Source of the DNA: Artemia franciscana
Taxonomy: Eukaryota > Arthropoda > Branchiopoda > Anostraca > Artemiidae
DNA length: 64,000 nucleotides
NCBI RefSeq assembly: GCF_032884065.1
Contig: NC_088871.1
Span: forward strand, 13,417,394-13,481,393
Direction of reading: 5' to 3'
This document shows positions 22,641 to 35,800 of this stretch, piece after piece. Each line of letters starts with the position of its first letter. The first letter of the stretch is position 1. The translations under genes and the position numbers were made by a program. Below the pieces are notes generated by a model. It was not told the DNA's origin and ran no database searches. It worked only from the letters and a program-made list of their open reading frames with translations.

Positions 22641-24140
22641 CTACTACTACTAACAACTCACCACAGATCTGAGCCGTCTGAGGCCAACACCACTACACAT
22701 GCTCCTCTTCAATCCCAATCTATTCAAAGCCTCTTTACACACCCTCCCAGAAAGTCCCCATTTCCTTTAAATCTTTCTTTATGAAATCCTCCCACTCCAA
22801 CCGCAGACGACCTGCTTTCGTTTAGCTCTAGACGGTTGGCCGGATAGGACAATCTTCGGCAATGTGTCGTATTTCATCCACAGAACGTGCCCTAGCCACC
22901 TCAACCTTTCTCTCATTATAGCCCAAGAAAGTTGGATTAAACCACACTTTCCGTACATCCTACTGTTTGAATTTGGTCAGTCAGCTAGATACCCAGAACA
23001 ATCCGTAGGTACTTTTTCTGGAAAATATCTAGCGAATCTATATCTACTCTTTGGAGCGCTAACGTTTCAGAGCCATATTTGACCACTGTCATCACTATAG
23101 CTTCGACAATTCTAATCTTGGTTTGCAGACTTATCTTCCTACTCTTCCAAGCTTTTTTAATTGTGAAAAAAAAAAACACCCTAAGCCTTGGCTATCCTAT
23201 TTTAAACATCTTCACTGCTGCCACCGTCTTTACTAATAATAATAATACCAAGGTAAGTGAAGCTATCCACCTGATGAATATTTTTGTTACCCAATGTAAC
23301 CTTTTCATCTTCACTTATTCCTGGCCTTAGCGACTTAGTCTTCCTAACAATCATTTGAAAACTGTTCTAGCACCCTGAACTCGCAAAACCTCTAAAAAAA
23401 TCATTCATTTTGCTTACACTTTCATCAAGAATGCTTGAATCACTAGCATAATCTAAGTCCAGGGGAGTTTTTCCTCCCCATTTGATTCCGTAGTCTCTGA
23501 TTGCCTTCCTTGTGCTTCTTAAAACAAAATCCATCAAAATGATCCATATAAAAGGGGACAGAACACAACCCTGCTTAAGTCCTTATTTAACATAAAACCA
23601 GTTACTAACCTTATTTCCTACCTTAACAGCAGCACTTTTATCCTCAAACATAGCACTTATTACTTTAATGTGTTTGTATGGTATACCATACAAGAATAAG
23701 ATCTTTGCTAAAGCTCTTCTATCAACAGAATCAAATATTTGATAATTTAGGCACTTCTCAATTCTTATTTAAGAGCAACAATTTGGTTAACCACTCCTTT
23801 ATATTTTCTAAAATCTCACTGTTCTTCTCTTATAACTTTGGCTACAGCACCTCTCAGTCTAAATAGTATCATATTACTGAGTAATTTGCTACCTACAGAG
23901 ACCAGACTAATGCCTCAATAATTACCACACTCACTCTTACCACCTTTCTTATACAGTGGTTTAATTAATGTTTTCTTCAAATCCCTAGGTACTTTCCCTT
24001 TTTCAAACATTATATTCATAATCTTCAGTAACTTATTTCTAACCACAGAGTCGCCATATTTAAGAGACTCATTTACTATACTATCAGCACCTGGAGCCTT
24101 AATATTCATTTTATACTTTCAATACTATCGCTAATTCTTC
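22640..24140 (-). mobile_element. LINE copy B, RTE-like, 3' two thirds
   Basis: Minus-strand translation runs from MNIKAPGADSIVNESLKYGD (24,109) through FEKGKVPRDLKKTLIKPLYK, KGGKSECGNY(RGISLV), the region of RT blocks 3-4, 'LKQGCVLSPFIWIILMDFV', 'GIKWGGKTPLDLDYASDSS' (YADD changed to YASD), then KISLQTKIRIVEAIVMTVVK, YGSETLALQ and FQKKYLRIVLG (22,985-23,179). The 3' end is (AGT)n at 22,640. Frameshifts separate the pieces and the 5' end, including the endonuclease, is missing. It serves as the internal reference showing that copy A is split. Confidence 0.88.
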
Positions 24141-24389
24141 CTCACAAAACAAATGTTCCTTCACGTCCAAGGTATCACAAACTATTTCATCTAATAACTT
24201 TCGATGTAACACTATTTCAGATACTTGCTATTTCAGTTGTCTTTTCTATGCTTCTTCTTTAGTAACTAAAAATTGCTTGATAAGAATTTGGATGAGTTTA
24301 TTTCCACATTTACACTCATGTCATGAGTCAGCATGTAGTCAGTCTGTCTGAGACACACCTTTCTTGAACTGGAGAAGAAAACATGCATG

Positions 24390-26990
24390 GAACCATTTTT
24401 TTAATGTTAGGATGTTCATCAGCAGGGTGTAAGTTTCATCCTCTTTCTGACCAACAAAAGGTCATTAATGATCTTTACTCCTGTATCCAAAAGAATAGCA
24501 ATCATCCACCTGAAAGGGCCCATCAAAAATCTCTCAGTCGTCCAGATGTATTCCTGGACTCAGCCCAAAGTGAAAAGAAATGCGACCAATTCTACTACTA
24601 GCTGCAAAGCGTCACTGACCAAACCCCCAGCAAATGATCAATTTATTGTATTGCATGACTTTGATGCAATAATTGGCAATTGTTATACTGGTTGAAAAAT
24701 CACTGAAAATATGATTGACTATGTTTTGATATCCAAACAATAAAAGTTGTCTGAAATGGACACTGTTACACTACCAGGTGGAGCCTTTGAATCAAACCAC
24801 ACATTCTTTGTGTCCACACTAAAATTGAGGTTAAAATGTCTCCCAAAAACCATAAAAATACCAAGATTCCGAACAGAACTCCTCCGTGACCCCACCAAAC
24901 AAGCCAGATACATCTCTTGTCTGTCAACAAAACTCTGTGACATTCTGAGTACATCCACTCCACTCGCAACTCCCACAGAGATTGATCGATTGGCTGAACG
25001 TGCTGCCTCTGCAATCCTAAACCCTGCAAAAGACATCCTTGGTAGAAAAGTGAAAGGCAAAAATTGGATCACTGAAGAAATAATTCAATTATATGACCAG
25101 AAACGGCTACAATACAACAAATCTGATTGAAGCACCCAAGACACCTACAAACATCTCAAACGGAGAGTTGAGCATGAAATCAGGAAAGCACTCAACAATC
25201 ATATAACCAAAAAGTGCAAAGACTGAAAAACCCAGTTCAAAAAAGGCAACAGCCAAAGCTTTTCAAAACAGTCTGCAAGCTATCCTCCACAAAAAAAATT
25301 CCTTAACGCCCGTAGTCCTAGACAAACAAGGGAGCGAAATCAATGATGCCAAGATGAAGCAGGAACGATGGAAGGAATACTTTGAGGAGAAACTGAACCC
25401 AGAAGTAATGACCAAACCAAATGTCCTAAAGTCCTTCCCATTCATAGATCAACTCCCCTCTATCTCTACTTAGAAGCGAGACCGAAGCAGCCCTAGAATC
25501 CCTGAAACAAGGAACAGCTCCATGGACAGACGGTGTCACTGCTGAACTGATAAATGGTTGTTCACAAGAAGTTGTTGACCTTTACCACAGTCTTATATCA
25601 TCCACCTGGTCTACTGGACACGTTTTGCAACAGTGGTGCAAGACAACAATAATCACAATGCACAAAAAAAGGCCCAAAGAAAGAATATGACAACTACCTG
25701 CCCATCAGCTTCACAAGCCACCAAACCAGAATCCTGACTAAGAACCTGCTCTGCAAATTCCGACAATCACCACCTCTATTCTCGGCGAGTATCAAGCTGG
25801 CTTCGATCAGGACGATCAACTATAGACCTAATCTTTACTGTGCGTCAACTGATTTAACGGTTCATTGAGTTCAACAGAGACCTCTATCAACTCTTTATTG
25901 ACTTCCGACAGGCCTTTGACCTAATATGTAGGAAAGGCTTGTGGCATATTCTAAGACACTACGGTGTGTCAGATGAAATAGTCAGTATCATTGAGGACAT
26001 GTACAACCAATTCAAAAGTCTAGTACAGCCACTGATGGGCTCTCTGGTGAATTCTCAACAACATCTGGAGTTCTGCAAGGATGCATCCTCCCACCACACA
26101 TGTTCAACCGGTTTTTGTATGTCATCCTCTCCTTGATGCCCATTTAATGTGCTGCCACAATAGCAGAAATCCTAATTGAAAAACTAGCATATGTGGATGA
26201 TATCAATCAGATGTCCACTACCTCCCAAGAACTCCAGAGACAGCCTAACTGCATCTCCAAGCAACAAAGCCGTTTGGTATGCAGATTAATGAAAACAGGA
26301 TCAAAGTCATGGTCACATCGTAACAGGTAATGACACCCCCACCCCTCAATAGTAATAGACAGTGAACAAGTGGAAACAGTCAATCAGTTCCTTTACCTAG
26401 GCAGTCTCTTTACAGATGACAACTGGCACACTCTCAACATTAAACGCTGCCTTGGTCTCACCAGTTCTATCTTCGAAAGTCTATCAAAGACCTGTAGATA
26501 TAGCTGCTTTTTGAACCATCTGAAAGTGAATCTATTCAACATTCCAATCATACCCATTGTTCTATATGGGTGTGACACCTGGACATTAAAATCTGAAAAC
26601 GAGTCCAACCTCCTTGAGTTCGAAAAGAAATTTCTGCACTGGATAGCCGAGATTAGATATACTGACCATAACACAAGCGAAGAAGGCTGAGGTCACAAGA
26701 CTCTATCCTGAATAAAATCTAAACTGCCCTGGTTTGGCCTAATAAAACGAATGGATCCCAAACGCCTGCCCAAGATCGTGTTTGAAGAAAAACTGAAGGA
26801 CTTCAACCACAGGGAAGACCTTACAAAAGGTAGATCGAAAACTTTGACTGACAGCCCATTGCCAAACTATCCTGAACTACACTTGACAGAACAGCATATT
26901 CAGCCCTAGTCCATCAGATTTTTGAAGGAGTAGCACTAAGACGTCTCATGAGGATGGATGGGACTTAAGTAAGTAAGTATTTGTTAAACA
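24390..26990 (+). mobile_element. LINE copy C, RTE-like, endonuclease remnant plus RT
   Basis: 24,468-24,695 encodes RIAIIHLKGPIKNLSVVQMY and 'QFIVLHDFDAIIGN', matching the VQ-Y...GDFNAKIG part of an AP endonuclease, with GDFNA degraded to HDFDA. The sequence continues with IDYVLISKQ, the 24,747-25,130 frame, and an RT core: 'LFIDFRQAFDLICRKGLWHI', 'LRHYGVSDEIVSIIEDMYN', and a YADD-like AYVDD (near 26,190, ATATGTGGATGAT). The thumb follows: METVNQFLYLGSLFTDDN ... 'PIVLYGCDTWTLKSENESN' ... 'RYTDHN'. It ends in TTAAGTAAGTAAGTA, a tetranucleotide tail usual for RTE-like LINEs. Stops and shifts break it into several frames. Confidence 0.85.
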
Positions 26991-28195
26991 GCATTGCAAG
27001 ATTTTTTTATGATTTTTTAATTTTTATTTTAGTAGGAGCAAATCCTGCTGTACAGCCTAATAAGGGTACAGAGGGAATTACTTACTTTGGCTAACACTTC
27101 AGGTACTTTTAATGAAGCAATGCATGTTTTTTTATGAGTTTTACTGTACTGGGAACATAATCTTGCCAAAAAACGAACATAAGAAAAACCCTGTCAATTT
27201 ATAGTCATTTGTGTGGAATGTATTAAAAATAGTCCACCCTTTCCCAACAAAAGAAAATTGAAGTTCCCTTAACTTCCACCCCCAGAAAAATTGATTTTAA
27301 CATTTTCAACTACCCCCCTCCCCATCCCGGCCATAATAGCTGTACACAGGGAATTACTTGCTTGGGTTAACACTTCAGGTACTTGTTAAGTAGCATTGCA
27401 TATTTTTTTTCAAAACTGAGATTAATACCCATCAGCAAATTATTATATTTTAACTTATTTACATTTATGTAAAGTGATTCAATCTATCAATATGAACTGA
27501 TGATAGAATGTAAATCTAGATTTTTTTTTTCTACATAGACACTATAATGGCTTAAGAATTATCATAGCTGTAGCTAAAATTGTTTCAGATTAATTCTGAA
27601 ATTTTGACTTTGAATCCTCAGATATTTGTTTTTTCTAAGCATAGTTTTCTATACTTAGAGAAAGAGAAAAGAAAAATGGGGAGAGACTCAGCTAAAATCA
27701 CAAGACACTGGAGCCTTATGAGTAGTTAGCTTTCCTTTGAAGGTAAAGTTGGATTAAGTCGTCAACAACTTCTTTACAGACAAAAACATTATTAAATTTT
27801 AATTTCATTATCAATTTTAAATTGCAGCTTGGAGCAATCTAAGGATTTCTCCTTTTAAAACTCCAAAGTCAATGACTTAAGTTGTTTTCAAAATTCTTTA
27901 GTGACCAGGTGCAGTTGGTTCAAGGTTAAACATAGAAGAACTGACAAGATGTAGCATTATACTGGGTACTGAATAAAACTGAAGAGCTTTAACAGATCCA
28001 TAAAGGACTTAAGACTGAATTTTTACTGAAAAAATTATTGTATTCACAAATAGCATAACTAAAAGGCATTCAGGAGTATGTTCCCTTTTTTGTGGGTCAT
28101 TTATGTAACTTATTCAATATTTATCTTTAAAAGACAGCTAAACTTGCAGTTTAGAACATAATTTGGCTAGGATGAAAGTAAACCAAAACTAGATC
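26990..28195. other. No gene recognised; small direct repeat
   Basis: A block with GAGGGAATTACTTACTTTGG, CTAACACTTCAGGTACTTTT near 27,068 recurs near 27,350 (GGGAATTACTTGCTTGGGTT, AACACTTCAGGTACTTG), about 280 bp apart. The remainder is AT-rich with no coding or transposon signal that I can name. Confidence 0.45.
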
Positions 28196-28252
28196 TATGT
28201 TGCATGGGCAACGTGAGATGTTGCGACAGCCTTTGTCCAGCTTCTCCAAGTA

Positions 28253-31072
28253 AAGTTTTGTGAGAACAACACTTTGGTTTTCTTTCCTCGCTTCGATGAA
28301 ACGCTGAAGTTGTTACTCTGTAAGGATCCTAAAATAAATACTATAGACACCTGCATCATAAAGTTATCCGTGAGTTTGTAGAGTGAAGAAAACATAGCTG
28401 CGACTCTACTGAATTGTTTCCATCTGTATTGGTTGCGTAAATAGTTGGTTCCTCCGAATAAGGATTAAAGTCAACTGCAGTATTTGCTACTGGGATTCAT
28501 CTTATCCCTATTTGATATTAATCTGATCTCCGTCGAGATAAAAATAGTTCCAGTAGCAAATGCTGCAGTTGACTTTAAAATCTGTATAATATAAACAGGG
28601 AAAATCTATAACAGGAATACCCCTTTTACATTTTAGCCGAATCTTACTTACAAGTCCATCTCCCCGTGATGGACATGGTACCGTATCGTTATCAAGGCCT
28701 ATCGATCGCCGTTGACAAACAAAATTCTATCTATTAGTTCAAAAGTTGATTTTTGAAACGAACTATAGGTACACCAAGTAGCCAAAATCGCTAACCCCTC
28801 ATTGCCGAACACGGCTATGGTCTAACAGTCTATTGTTGCTTACAAGTGTTTTACATGTCTCACAATTGCAGTGTCTACCTTACTACTGAAGTTGTCAACC
28901 CATCTAAACTTTCAAAATGTTGTATCTCGTGAAGGAATAACTACTTAAAAGTCCATTTCTCTCCGATAGACATGGTACCATATCGTTTCGACCATGAAAT
29001 ACACTGGCAAAAAATAATAGGTATACCAACTACCAAAATCTGCTAACCCTTCATCACAGAGTAACACTTTGGTTTTGTTTCTTCGCTATCTGTTACACGC
29101 TGAACTTGTCAACCCATCTAGGTTCTGAAAATGATATGTTCCAAAAAGAGTTTTTTCCTGAACTGATGACACAATCCGTAATCACATGGCTATAGGTTAA
29201 GTCAGGTTTTAAAGAAATACAGAACATCGAAAACAGGGACTAAATTGACTTTGCAGACGGTTGAACTTTATCCTTTTCAATCGTAGACATCGGGACTGGT
29301 GAAAATATGCGACATCTTATACAACCTATTGGGTATTATGAAGCTGTCCGTAACTGTTCATGACCATTGGATGACCTTTATCCTTTTCAATCGTAGACAT
29401 CGTGATGGATGAAAACTTGGAACAATATCTTATATAATCTAGTTGGTATTATAAAGCTATCCGTAACTTTACAGGATCAAAATACCATAGATGATACTCT
29501 ATTAATTATTACGAAACTACCTCATTGTATCGTTTGCACCCGTTGCGTAAATACTTAATTCTAGGTTACAGTGAGTGATAGACCATTGATACAAACTTTC
29601 TTGCCGTCAGATTTACAGAGATCGAATACAATGTGCACCAATTTGCACAAATTTCTAGCCCAAAGTGAACCGATTCTTACTTACAAGTCCCTCTCCCGTG
29701 ATAAGACATCAATTTCACCGGAAACAAATAAATGGGTACACCAATTAGCAAAATTTTCAAACCCCTCTTCGCTAAAGATGATTGTAGCCTAACAGACGAT
29801 TATTACTTACAAGTCCCCTACATGTCTTACTTAACAACACTGGAACCAAATTGGTCTTATCATCAAACACACCGGAAACAAATAATAGGTACACCAACTC
29901 GCAAAAGTTGCAAACCCCTCATTGCAACTAGCAAAAGTTGCAAACCCCTCATCGCTGAAGATGATTGTAGCCTAACAGCCGATTATTACTTACAAATCCC
30001 CTACATGTCTTACCACTTGAACCAAATTGGTCTTACCATCAAATACAACAGAAACAAAAAATAGGTACACCAACTAGTAAGAGTTACGAACCCCTCATTG
30101 CCGAGGATGATTATGAGCTAACAGCCGACTGTTGCTTACAACTCCCCTATATGTCTCACAATTGGTATCGGCCTATTTTTGGTTTCAGTGTGTACCTTAC
30201 TACTGAAGTTGTCAACCCCTTTAAACTTTCAAACTGGTATATCTCATGAAGGAATTTTGTACAAAAAAATGGATGACATATACTTTGATCAGCTCATCAA
30301 AAGCTATCGACTGCCGTCGAAAAAAAAATCTATCTGTCTTAGTTCAAAAGTTGACTTTTTTGCCGTAGGCCAACTTTCTAACGTCATCACTTAGAAAGGA
30401 GCAAAGGATAAACTATAATTTCTTTAGCAATGAGAGAACTTTTAAAGTTTAAGAGGCACATCTGATACCATTTCTCTACCGCAATCCCAAGTGCGAAAAA
30501 CCGAATGATAAACTCAGCTGAAATCACGAACAGAAATGGGTAGAAACAATAGATGGCAGCGTGGGAAAATGCCGCTTTTTTGCTTCTCTAAATTTTTCTA
30601 TTTATCACTCAAAGAAGATATGTTGGCTGTGGGGCAGGGTAACTGTCGCATATATTTAACACTTATAGATTTTAGTCCATCTTCAATTTGAAAGTGGTGC
30701 CTGCCTGCTTGCCTGCTAGAACGGAGCTTTCCACTCGAAAGCAGAAACATGGTTTGATGAAACGAAAGCTTGGCTGCATAACTTCAGATAGTCCTCTCTG
30801 ACATAGGCTATACAACTCCTGTTCACTTCACACACTATAGGCTCTGGCTCAAGGACAAGCAAAAACCATCCTTTTTGGCCCCAGGCAAGAGTTCTACGAA
30901 GCTTTCCAAAATGTAAAGTCATATTCATCAATCCGGCCTAAGGTCCACACTTTCCGTAAAAACCGCAGAGGTTAGACCCTTACCACTTTCTAGGAATAAG
31001 CTGAAATCGGGGTGCTAGGAACAAAAAAAAAAAAAACACGACAAAACCAAAGTGTTGCTCTTGCAACACAAT
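28253..31072. repeat. Unclassified repeat region with inverted ends and tandem inner units
   Basis: The left edge GAGAACAACACTTTGGTTTT (28,262) is mirrored at the right edge (AAAACCAAAGTGTTGCTCTT then GCAACAC, about 31,042-31,070). Inside, a unit of roughly 150-180 bp recurs near 28,770, 29,010, 29,725, 29,880 and 30,055: ATAGGTACACCAACTAGCAA, then AACCCCTCATTGC, then GCTAACAGCCGATTATTACT, then TACAAGTCCCCTACATGTCT. A 34-bp block with CTTTATCCTTTTCAATCGTA is duplicated at 29,270 and 29,376. No transposase, RT or helicase frame was recognised. Open frames at 29,571-30,394 are shadows of the units; the one at 30,716-30,931 (minus) is unidentified. Confidence 0.55.
28467..28576. repeat. 27-bp inverted repeat hairpin
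   Basis: Arms 28,467-28,493 (AAAGTCAACTGCAGTATTTG plus CTACTGG) and 28,550-28,576 are reverse complements with a single mismatch and a 56-nt loop. It lies near the left edge of the unclassified repeat region. Confidence 0.85.
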
Positions 31073-31700
31073 TAAAAAAAAAACAAGTTTCTAAAATATA
31101 TCTAGTGAGAAAATTTACCATTTATAATTTAACCAAGAATGGTAGCCTAATTATTATTTTCCTAAGTCTTAATAACAAAATGTAATTGAAATATTAATAA
31201 TAGTAATCATATTAATTATTAAAAGGACCCAGATCCCCTTGAAAATTATGTCACAAAACTGAAGTCATTTTGAGATGTTTCAAGCTCTTCAAAAAAAAGA
31301 ATACCATCCCTGAATCAACTACAATTGGCAATTTTTCCTGCTTCACAACTTTGATCTCTCTAATAGCACATCTTAAGAAATAAAAAAAGAAGGTTCTTGG
31401 GCATATCTATCTCAAGTTACTAGAAGAAAACCCAACCAATTGTGCACCAAATCACTCTCTGGATCATGCTGTGGTGTTTTTTTTTGTGGATAGTGAAGAC
31501 CTCCCTTCACAAGAATGCATATGGTCTGGTATTTTACTTTCTTTTTGTTACTAAAGCTTGTTCAAATAGGCAATACATAGAACAACTCCCCCCCCCAGCC
31601 AAAGAAGTCCCCCAGACCTTACCTCAAATACTCCCAAAAAAGTCCCACAATCCCCCCCCCCTCTTAGCTGGTCAAGTCTCTCTCAAAGCTAAAATGATGA
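31073..31700. other. No gene recognised
   Basis: AT-rich sequence. The open frame at 31,442-31,726 begins hydrophobic and turns into a proline-rich stretch read from C runs; it may overlap the degraded 5' end of the following LINE. No motif was recognised. Confidence 0.35.
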
Positions 31701-34055
31701 GTCTAGTGCAATGCATAAGACAATAATGGAAGTGGGGGCGTATGTTACTATCCACAATGAAAAGAAAAATGACTTTCAAGAGCTCCTTTCAAAGAGCTCC
31801 AAGAAAAGAGAAAAACTTTCCCCAATCAAAAACAACTCGCATCTCCTCGCACCAGCCCCGCCCTCCCCAATCATTGGAACACACATAAGAATATCTCTTA
31901 AAATTGAGGGTAGTAACTTTTAAATTGTTAAAATCAATGTTATCTTTAAATCCTTCTTACTTCCCAAAAACGTTGGCTCTCTGGACCCAAACCCCTTCCC
32001 AACTAAAATAGTTGTGCATAACATTCCTCCAGGAATACCAGGGCTCAGTGACAAAACTGGTAATCCAATCCTGGTTGCAGATATCACCCAACTGGGCAAA
32101 CCAGATGCTAATGGCCAAAAGTCAAGCAAATCTTTCCTATTCACACTTAGATAAAAAAGCAATATCCCAGGCCAGATTTTCCTGTTTAGACAAATGAAAC
32201 CATACAAGCCTTACAAGCCAAAACCAATCCAATGCCATAAAATGTGGACACTTAACAACAAAATGCATTGAAATCTTACAAACCTGTAATAAATGTATGA
32301 GTTCCCATCCCAAAGGAATGCTAAATTGCAAAAATGATTAGCCAACATGCATAAACTGCAAAGGCTCCCATGATTCTTCCAATAAAACATTATGCCCTGC
32401 ATGTAAGAAACAAGCACTAAAATTTCAAATAGCTTAAGATACCTTATCCACTCAGAGCTATGGAAGCAAATAGATCCCAATCATCCCAAATTAAACCCTT
32501 TATGAATCCACCCAATCCTAATCCAGATCTTTTTAGCCAAACTTACAAATTTTGGGTTACCCCAAAGCTAGTATCCTTCATAAATCTTTCATTGAAAATT
32601 GAAGTTTCATAGTTTGTGTAGGTTCAGCCTCCTCACCCAAAACTACAATAATCAAAGGCCTTCCATAGGGTGCAGTCCTGAGCTGCCTCTTCTTCTCCCT
32701 ATTTCTCTGGGACATGAGCCTCCCAGACACCAACCTACATTATGCCACTTTTCCAATTTGAAAATTTTCTTAAATATCTGATTTACCCATTGCACCCACC
32801 AAGTAAAAAATCATCCAATTCCACCATAAGCACAAAAATGTTAATGAGAAACTAACACTAACTGGCATAATCATACCAAAAAATAATCAAATAAATTACC
32901 TAGATCTTATACTTGACCAAAAACTTAATTTCTATCTTCACACGACAAATACAATAAAAAAAAACATTAGGAGGAAAATCAGAATAATCAAAAGACTACT
33001 ATTCACACCCTGGTGTTATAATGAGAACACTTTACTCCATTTTTATAAACTACATACAAGACTCCATATTGATTATGGGCTTATTTTTTATGGTGCATGT
33101 GCTAGGATCCAGATGCAAAAATTGAAACAATGCAAAATGATATAATCCCTCTCACATTTGGTCTTGGGAAACCAACAAGTACTAAGTTTCTGCTTACTGA
33201 GAGTGGATTATCAACAATGGATGAAAGATAATGATATCTTTTAATAAATTATCTGATAAAAAATGAAGCCAATAGCTCATATACCCTGCATAACTGGTTC
33301 AGAAATCTATCCATAAATAGAGGCATTGCAAACGAATTTGCCAGTACCCAGAAAAAACACCCAGTGCCATCAAAGTCTATTGCACCAATCCCCCCCCCCA
33401 TGGAGTTGGTCAACCCCCATGATAAACACTAATTTCACAAAGTGGACTAAAGAAGTTACCCCTATTGCTTTCATTCAGAAAAAAATAGGAGAATTTAACA
33501 CAATTACATATAAAAACCCTTTCCCAATTTTTTCTGATGGGTCTAAAATTAATGAGAAGGTGACAAGTAGAGCTTTTCTCCCACTCCTTAATAGTGTTAT
33601 GGGTAAGAGAATGTATGATAGTGTATCTATGTCTGCAGACTTATATTCCATTATTATGGCATTAGAACACCTTAAAAATAATCAACCTTTGACTCCTAAT
33701 TTACAGAATATTATTGATTATTTTGACTCTGTCAAGGCTAGACCTTCTACACTCAGTTTCTCAGTATAAGATGGATATAACCACATTATATTGTCTTAGC
33801 ATTATTGATATTCTTGCTTCAACAGGCACAAGAATATACCTTCAGTATGTTCCAGGCTACTAAGGTATAACTGATACCACCAGGCAGACAAAACTGCAAA
33901 AAAGCTCAAAATATTGACCAAGTGGGACACCAATCCTCATTAGAGGCATTTGTTACTGGGGACTATTAAAGGTAATGCTAAATAAGAAAAAACAAATTTC
34001 TCTCCCTTCACCAATAAGTACCTTTCAAAAAATTATCATAGAATTTTTTGTAAAA
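31700..34055 (+). mobile_element. LINE copy D, 5' part: ORF1 zinc knuckles, RT remnant, RNase H
   Basis: 32,200-32,400 shows three CCHC-like knuckles: CHKCGHLTTKC, CNKCMSSHPKGMLNC and CINCKGSHDSSNKTLC, as in ORF1 of LINEs of the jockey, I or R1 type. 32,860-33,120 encodes an RT thumb-like segment (NYLDLILDQKLNFY ... FTPWCYNENTLLHFYKLHTR, LHIDYGLIFYGAC). 33,326-33,769 is RNase H: 'PIFSDGSKINEK' and 'SADLYSIIMALEHL' supply the D...E signature, and QYVPGY-GI then ADKTA-like remains follow at 33,838-33,900. Most of the RT is deleted. Its C-terminal end lies beyond the inserted LINE, at 35,800-36,130. Confidence 0.75.
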
Positions 34056-34059
34056 CAAC

Positions 34060-35800
34060 TACATAGAACAATTATCATAGAACAACTGCAGAGTTGTTCC
34101 CTCACAATGGAAGACTGCTTATGTTACACCCATATTCAAAAGGGTGACCGGTCTAAAGCTGAAAACTACAGACCTATAAGCCTTACGTCTTCTGTCGCTA
34201 AGGTTTTAGAGAGAATTGTCAACGACGCACTTCTCAAGCACCTAGTTTCCAACAGCATTATCTTGGACAAACAACATGGTTTTCTTCCCGGGAAATCAGT
34301 TGAAACCAACCTACTCGAAACTTATGAGCTAATTACTCAGCCTCTTGACAGAGGATTTCCTGTCGACCTAATTCTACTAGACATTGCCAAAGCCTTCAAC
34401 AAAGTCCCCCATATTCGTTTGCGCTCCAAACTTACAGTCGTGGGCATTGATAAAAAACTAGTCGACTGGCTAATGGATTTCCTTGGTGGCAGAACGCAAA
34501 AGGTTCGGCTCTTTACCACGGACGGAGAAAAGATCTATTCAACACCTTGCCAAGTTCTGAGCAGTGTCCCTCAAGGAACTGTCCTCGGACCGACCTTATT
34601 CCTCATCTATATCAATGACCTGGTAGTTGAAACAAAAAACCATTTGACTCTTTACGCCAACGACTCCAAGCTATTTGGTACTGCGGACAACATTAGCCTA
34701 CAAGCTGATCTCAACCAAATTCAAGCATGGGCAGATAAATGGCTTCTGTCCTTCAACATCTCAAAGTGCGTCACTCTTCATTTCGGCCGTGGTAATCCAC
34801 AGCACCAGTACACTATGTACAACGGCAAAACGTCATCGACAGTCTTGATTCCTACTTCTAGTAGTGGTAGAGACCTGGGAGTCCTGTTGGATGACAGCTT
34901 AAAATTCCACAAGCACACTGCCCAAGCAGTTTCAAAAGCAAATGCAAATTTGGGACTCCTGAAAAGAACTGTCAGTAGTCAATCCTCCACAGTTTTTCTG
35001 AAATTATATAGAGCTCTGGTCAGACAAATCCTAGATTTTGGAACATGCCTTGCTGGTCCTTTTTACAAGAGTGCCATCCAGCTTGTTAAGGGTGACCAGA
35101 GGAGAGCCACCAAATGCATCGACAGTTTACACAGTCAGCCCTACTGCAGAAGATTACAATCTGTTAACCTCCCAACACTCGTTTTTCAGCATAGGCGTAG
35201 CGACATGCTGCTCACCTATGGGTACCTCCAGCAAGCAGATCAGAAGCTGTTCACTTTCTCTCCCCACCAAAAGCAAACACGAGGACTTTCCAAAAAGCTG
35301 TTCAAATCCAGTGTTAACACCAAAGTCCGACAAGATTTTTTCAGCCAGTGAGTGGTGAATGATTGGAACCAACTAAGCCAAGAGACAGTCTTGGCAACCT
35401 CGCCCGAGGAATTCAAAAAGAGGCTCGACAAGGAATGGGAGGCCAAACCATGGAGATTCCAGTGGGAAAACCCCTCCCAGCCCTCACTACCATAACAGTC
35501 GTGGAAGACAATAGAGAGTTAGCTTGGAGGATGATGCGGCTTGTCATACCCAACCATCTCACACACTCTATCCAAAGTTGCTGTTGTGTGGTGGTGCCAA
35601 CTCTAAATTGCTGGAGAATGGTCCTTGAACCATACCTACCATGTGATCACTGTTAACGAGTGGGCTTAAATTGCATCTCTCCAGCACACTCTAGTCCCTA
35701 TGGTTTGTCGCTTGACCTTAGCACAGCGACCAGATCTATCGCCATCATCAACTACAGAGCATCACAGTTCTCGCAACTAATTTGCTCTGAAGTGCAAATT
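34060..35800 (+). mobile_element. LINE copy E inserted in copy D; 458-codon RT frame
   Basis: The RT frame (main part 34,140-35,351) has GDRSKAENYRPISLTSSVAK, QHGFLPGKSVETNLLETYEL, LILLDIAKAFNKVPH, LSSVPQGTVLGPTLFLIYIN, then LTLYANDSKLFG, and a thumb with GRDLGVLLDDSLKFHKHT. It resembles CR1/L2/Rex-like LINEs. The catalytic YADD reads YAND, so it should be inactive. A missing base near 34,140 shifts the upstream PSQWKTAYVTPIF segment, and a TGA at 35,350 precedes VVNDWNQLSQ ... FKKRLDKEW, which ends at a TAA at 35,494. The 3' end has AATTAAGGTAATTAAGGTAA at about 35,796, a short tandem tail expected for this group. The 5' end is truncated. Confidence 0.85.

Noticed and set aside
24747-25130. 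Host gene encoding a 127-residue protein
   Set aside because: It is the linker between endonuclease and RT of LINE copy C.
30716-30931. Minus-strand 71-codon frame
   Set aside because: No recognised domain; it lies in the unclassified repeat region and is more likely chance.
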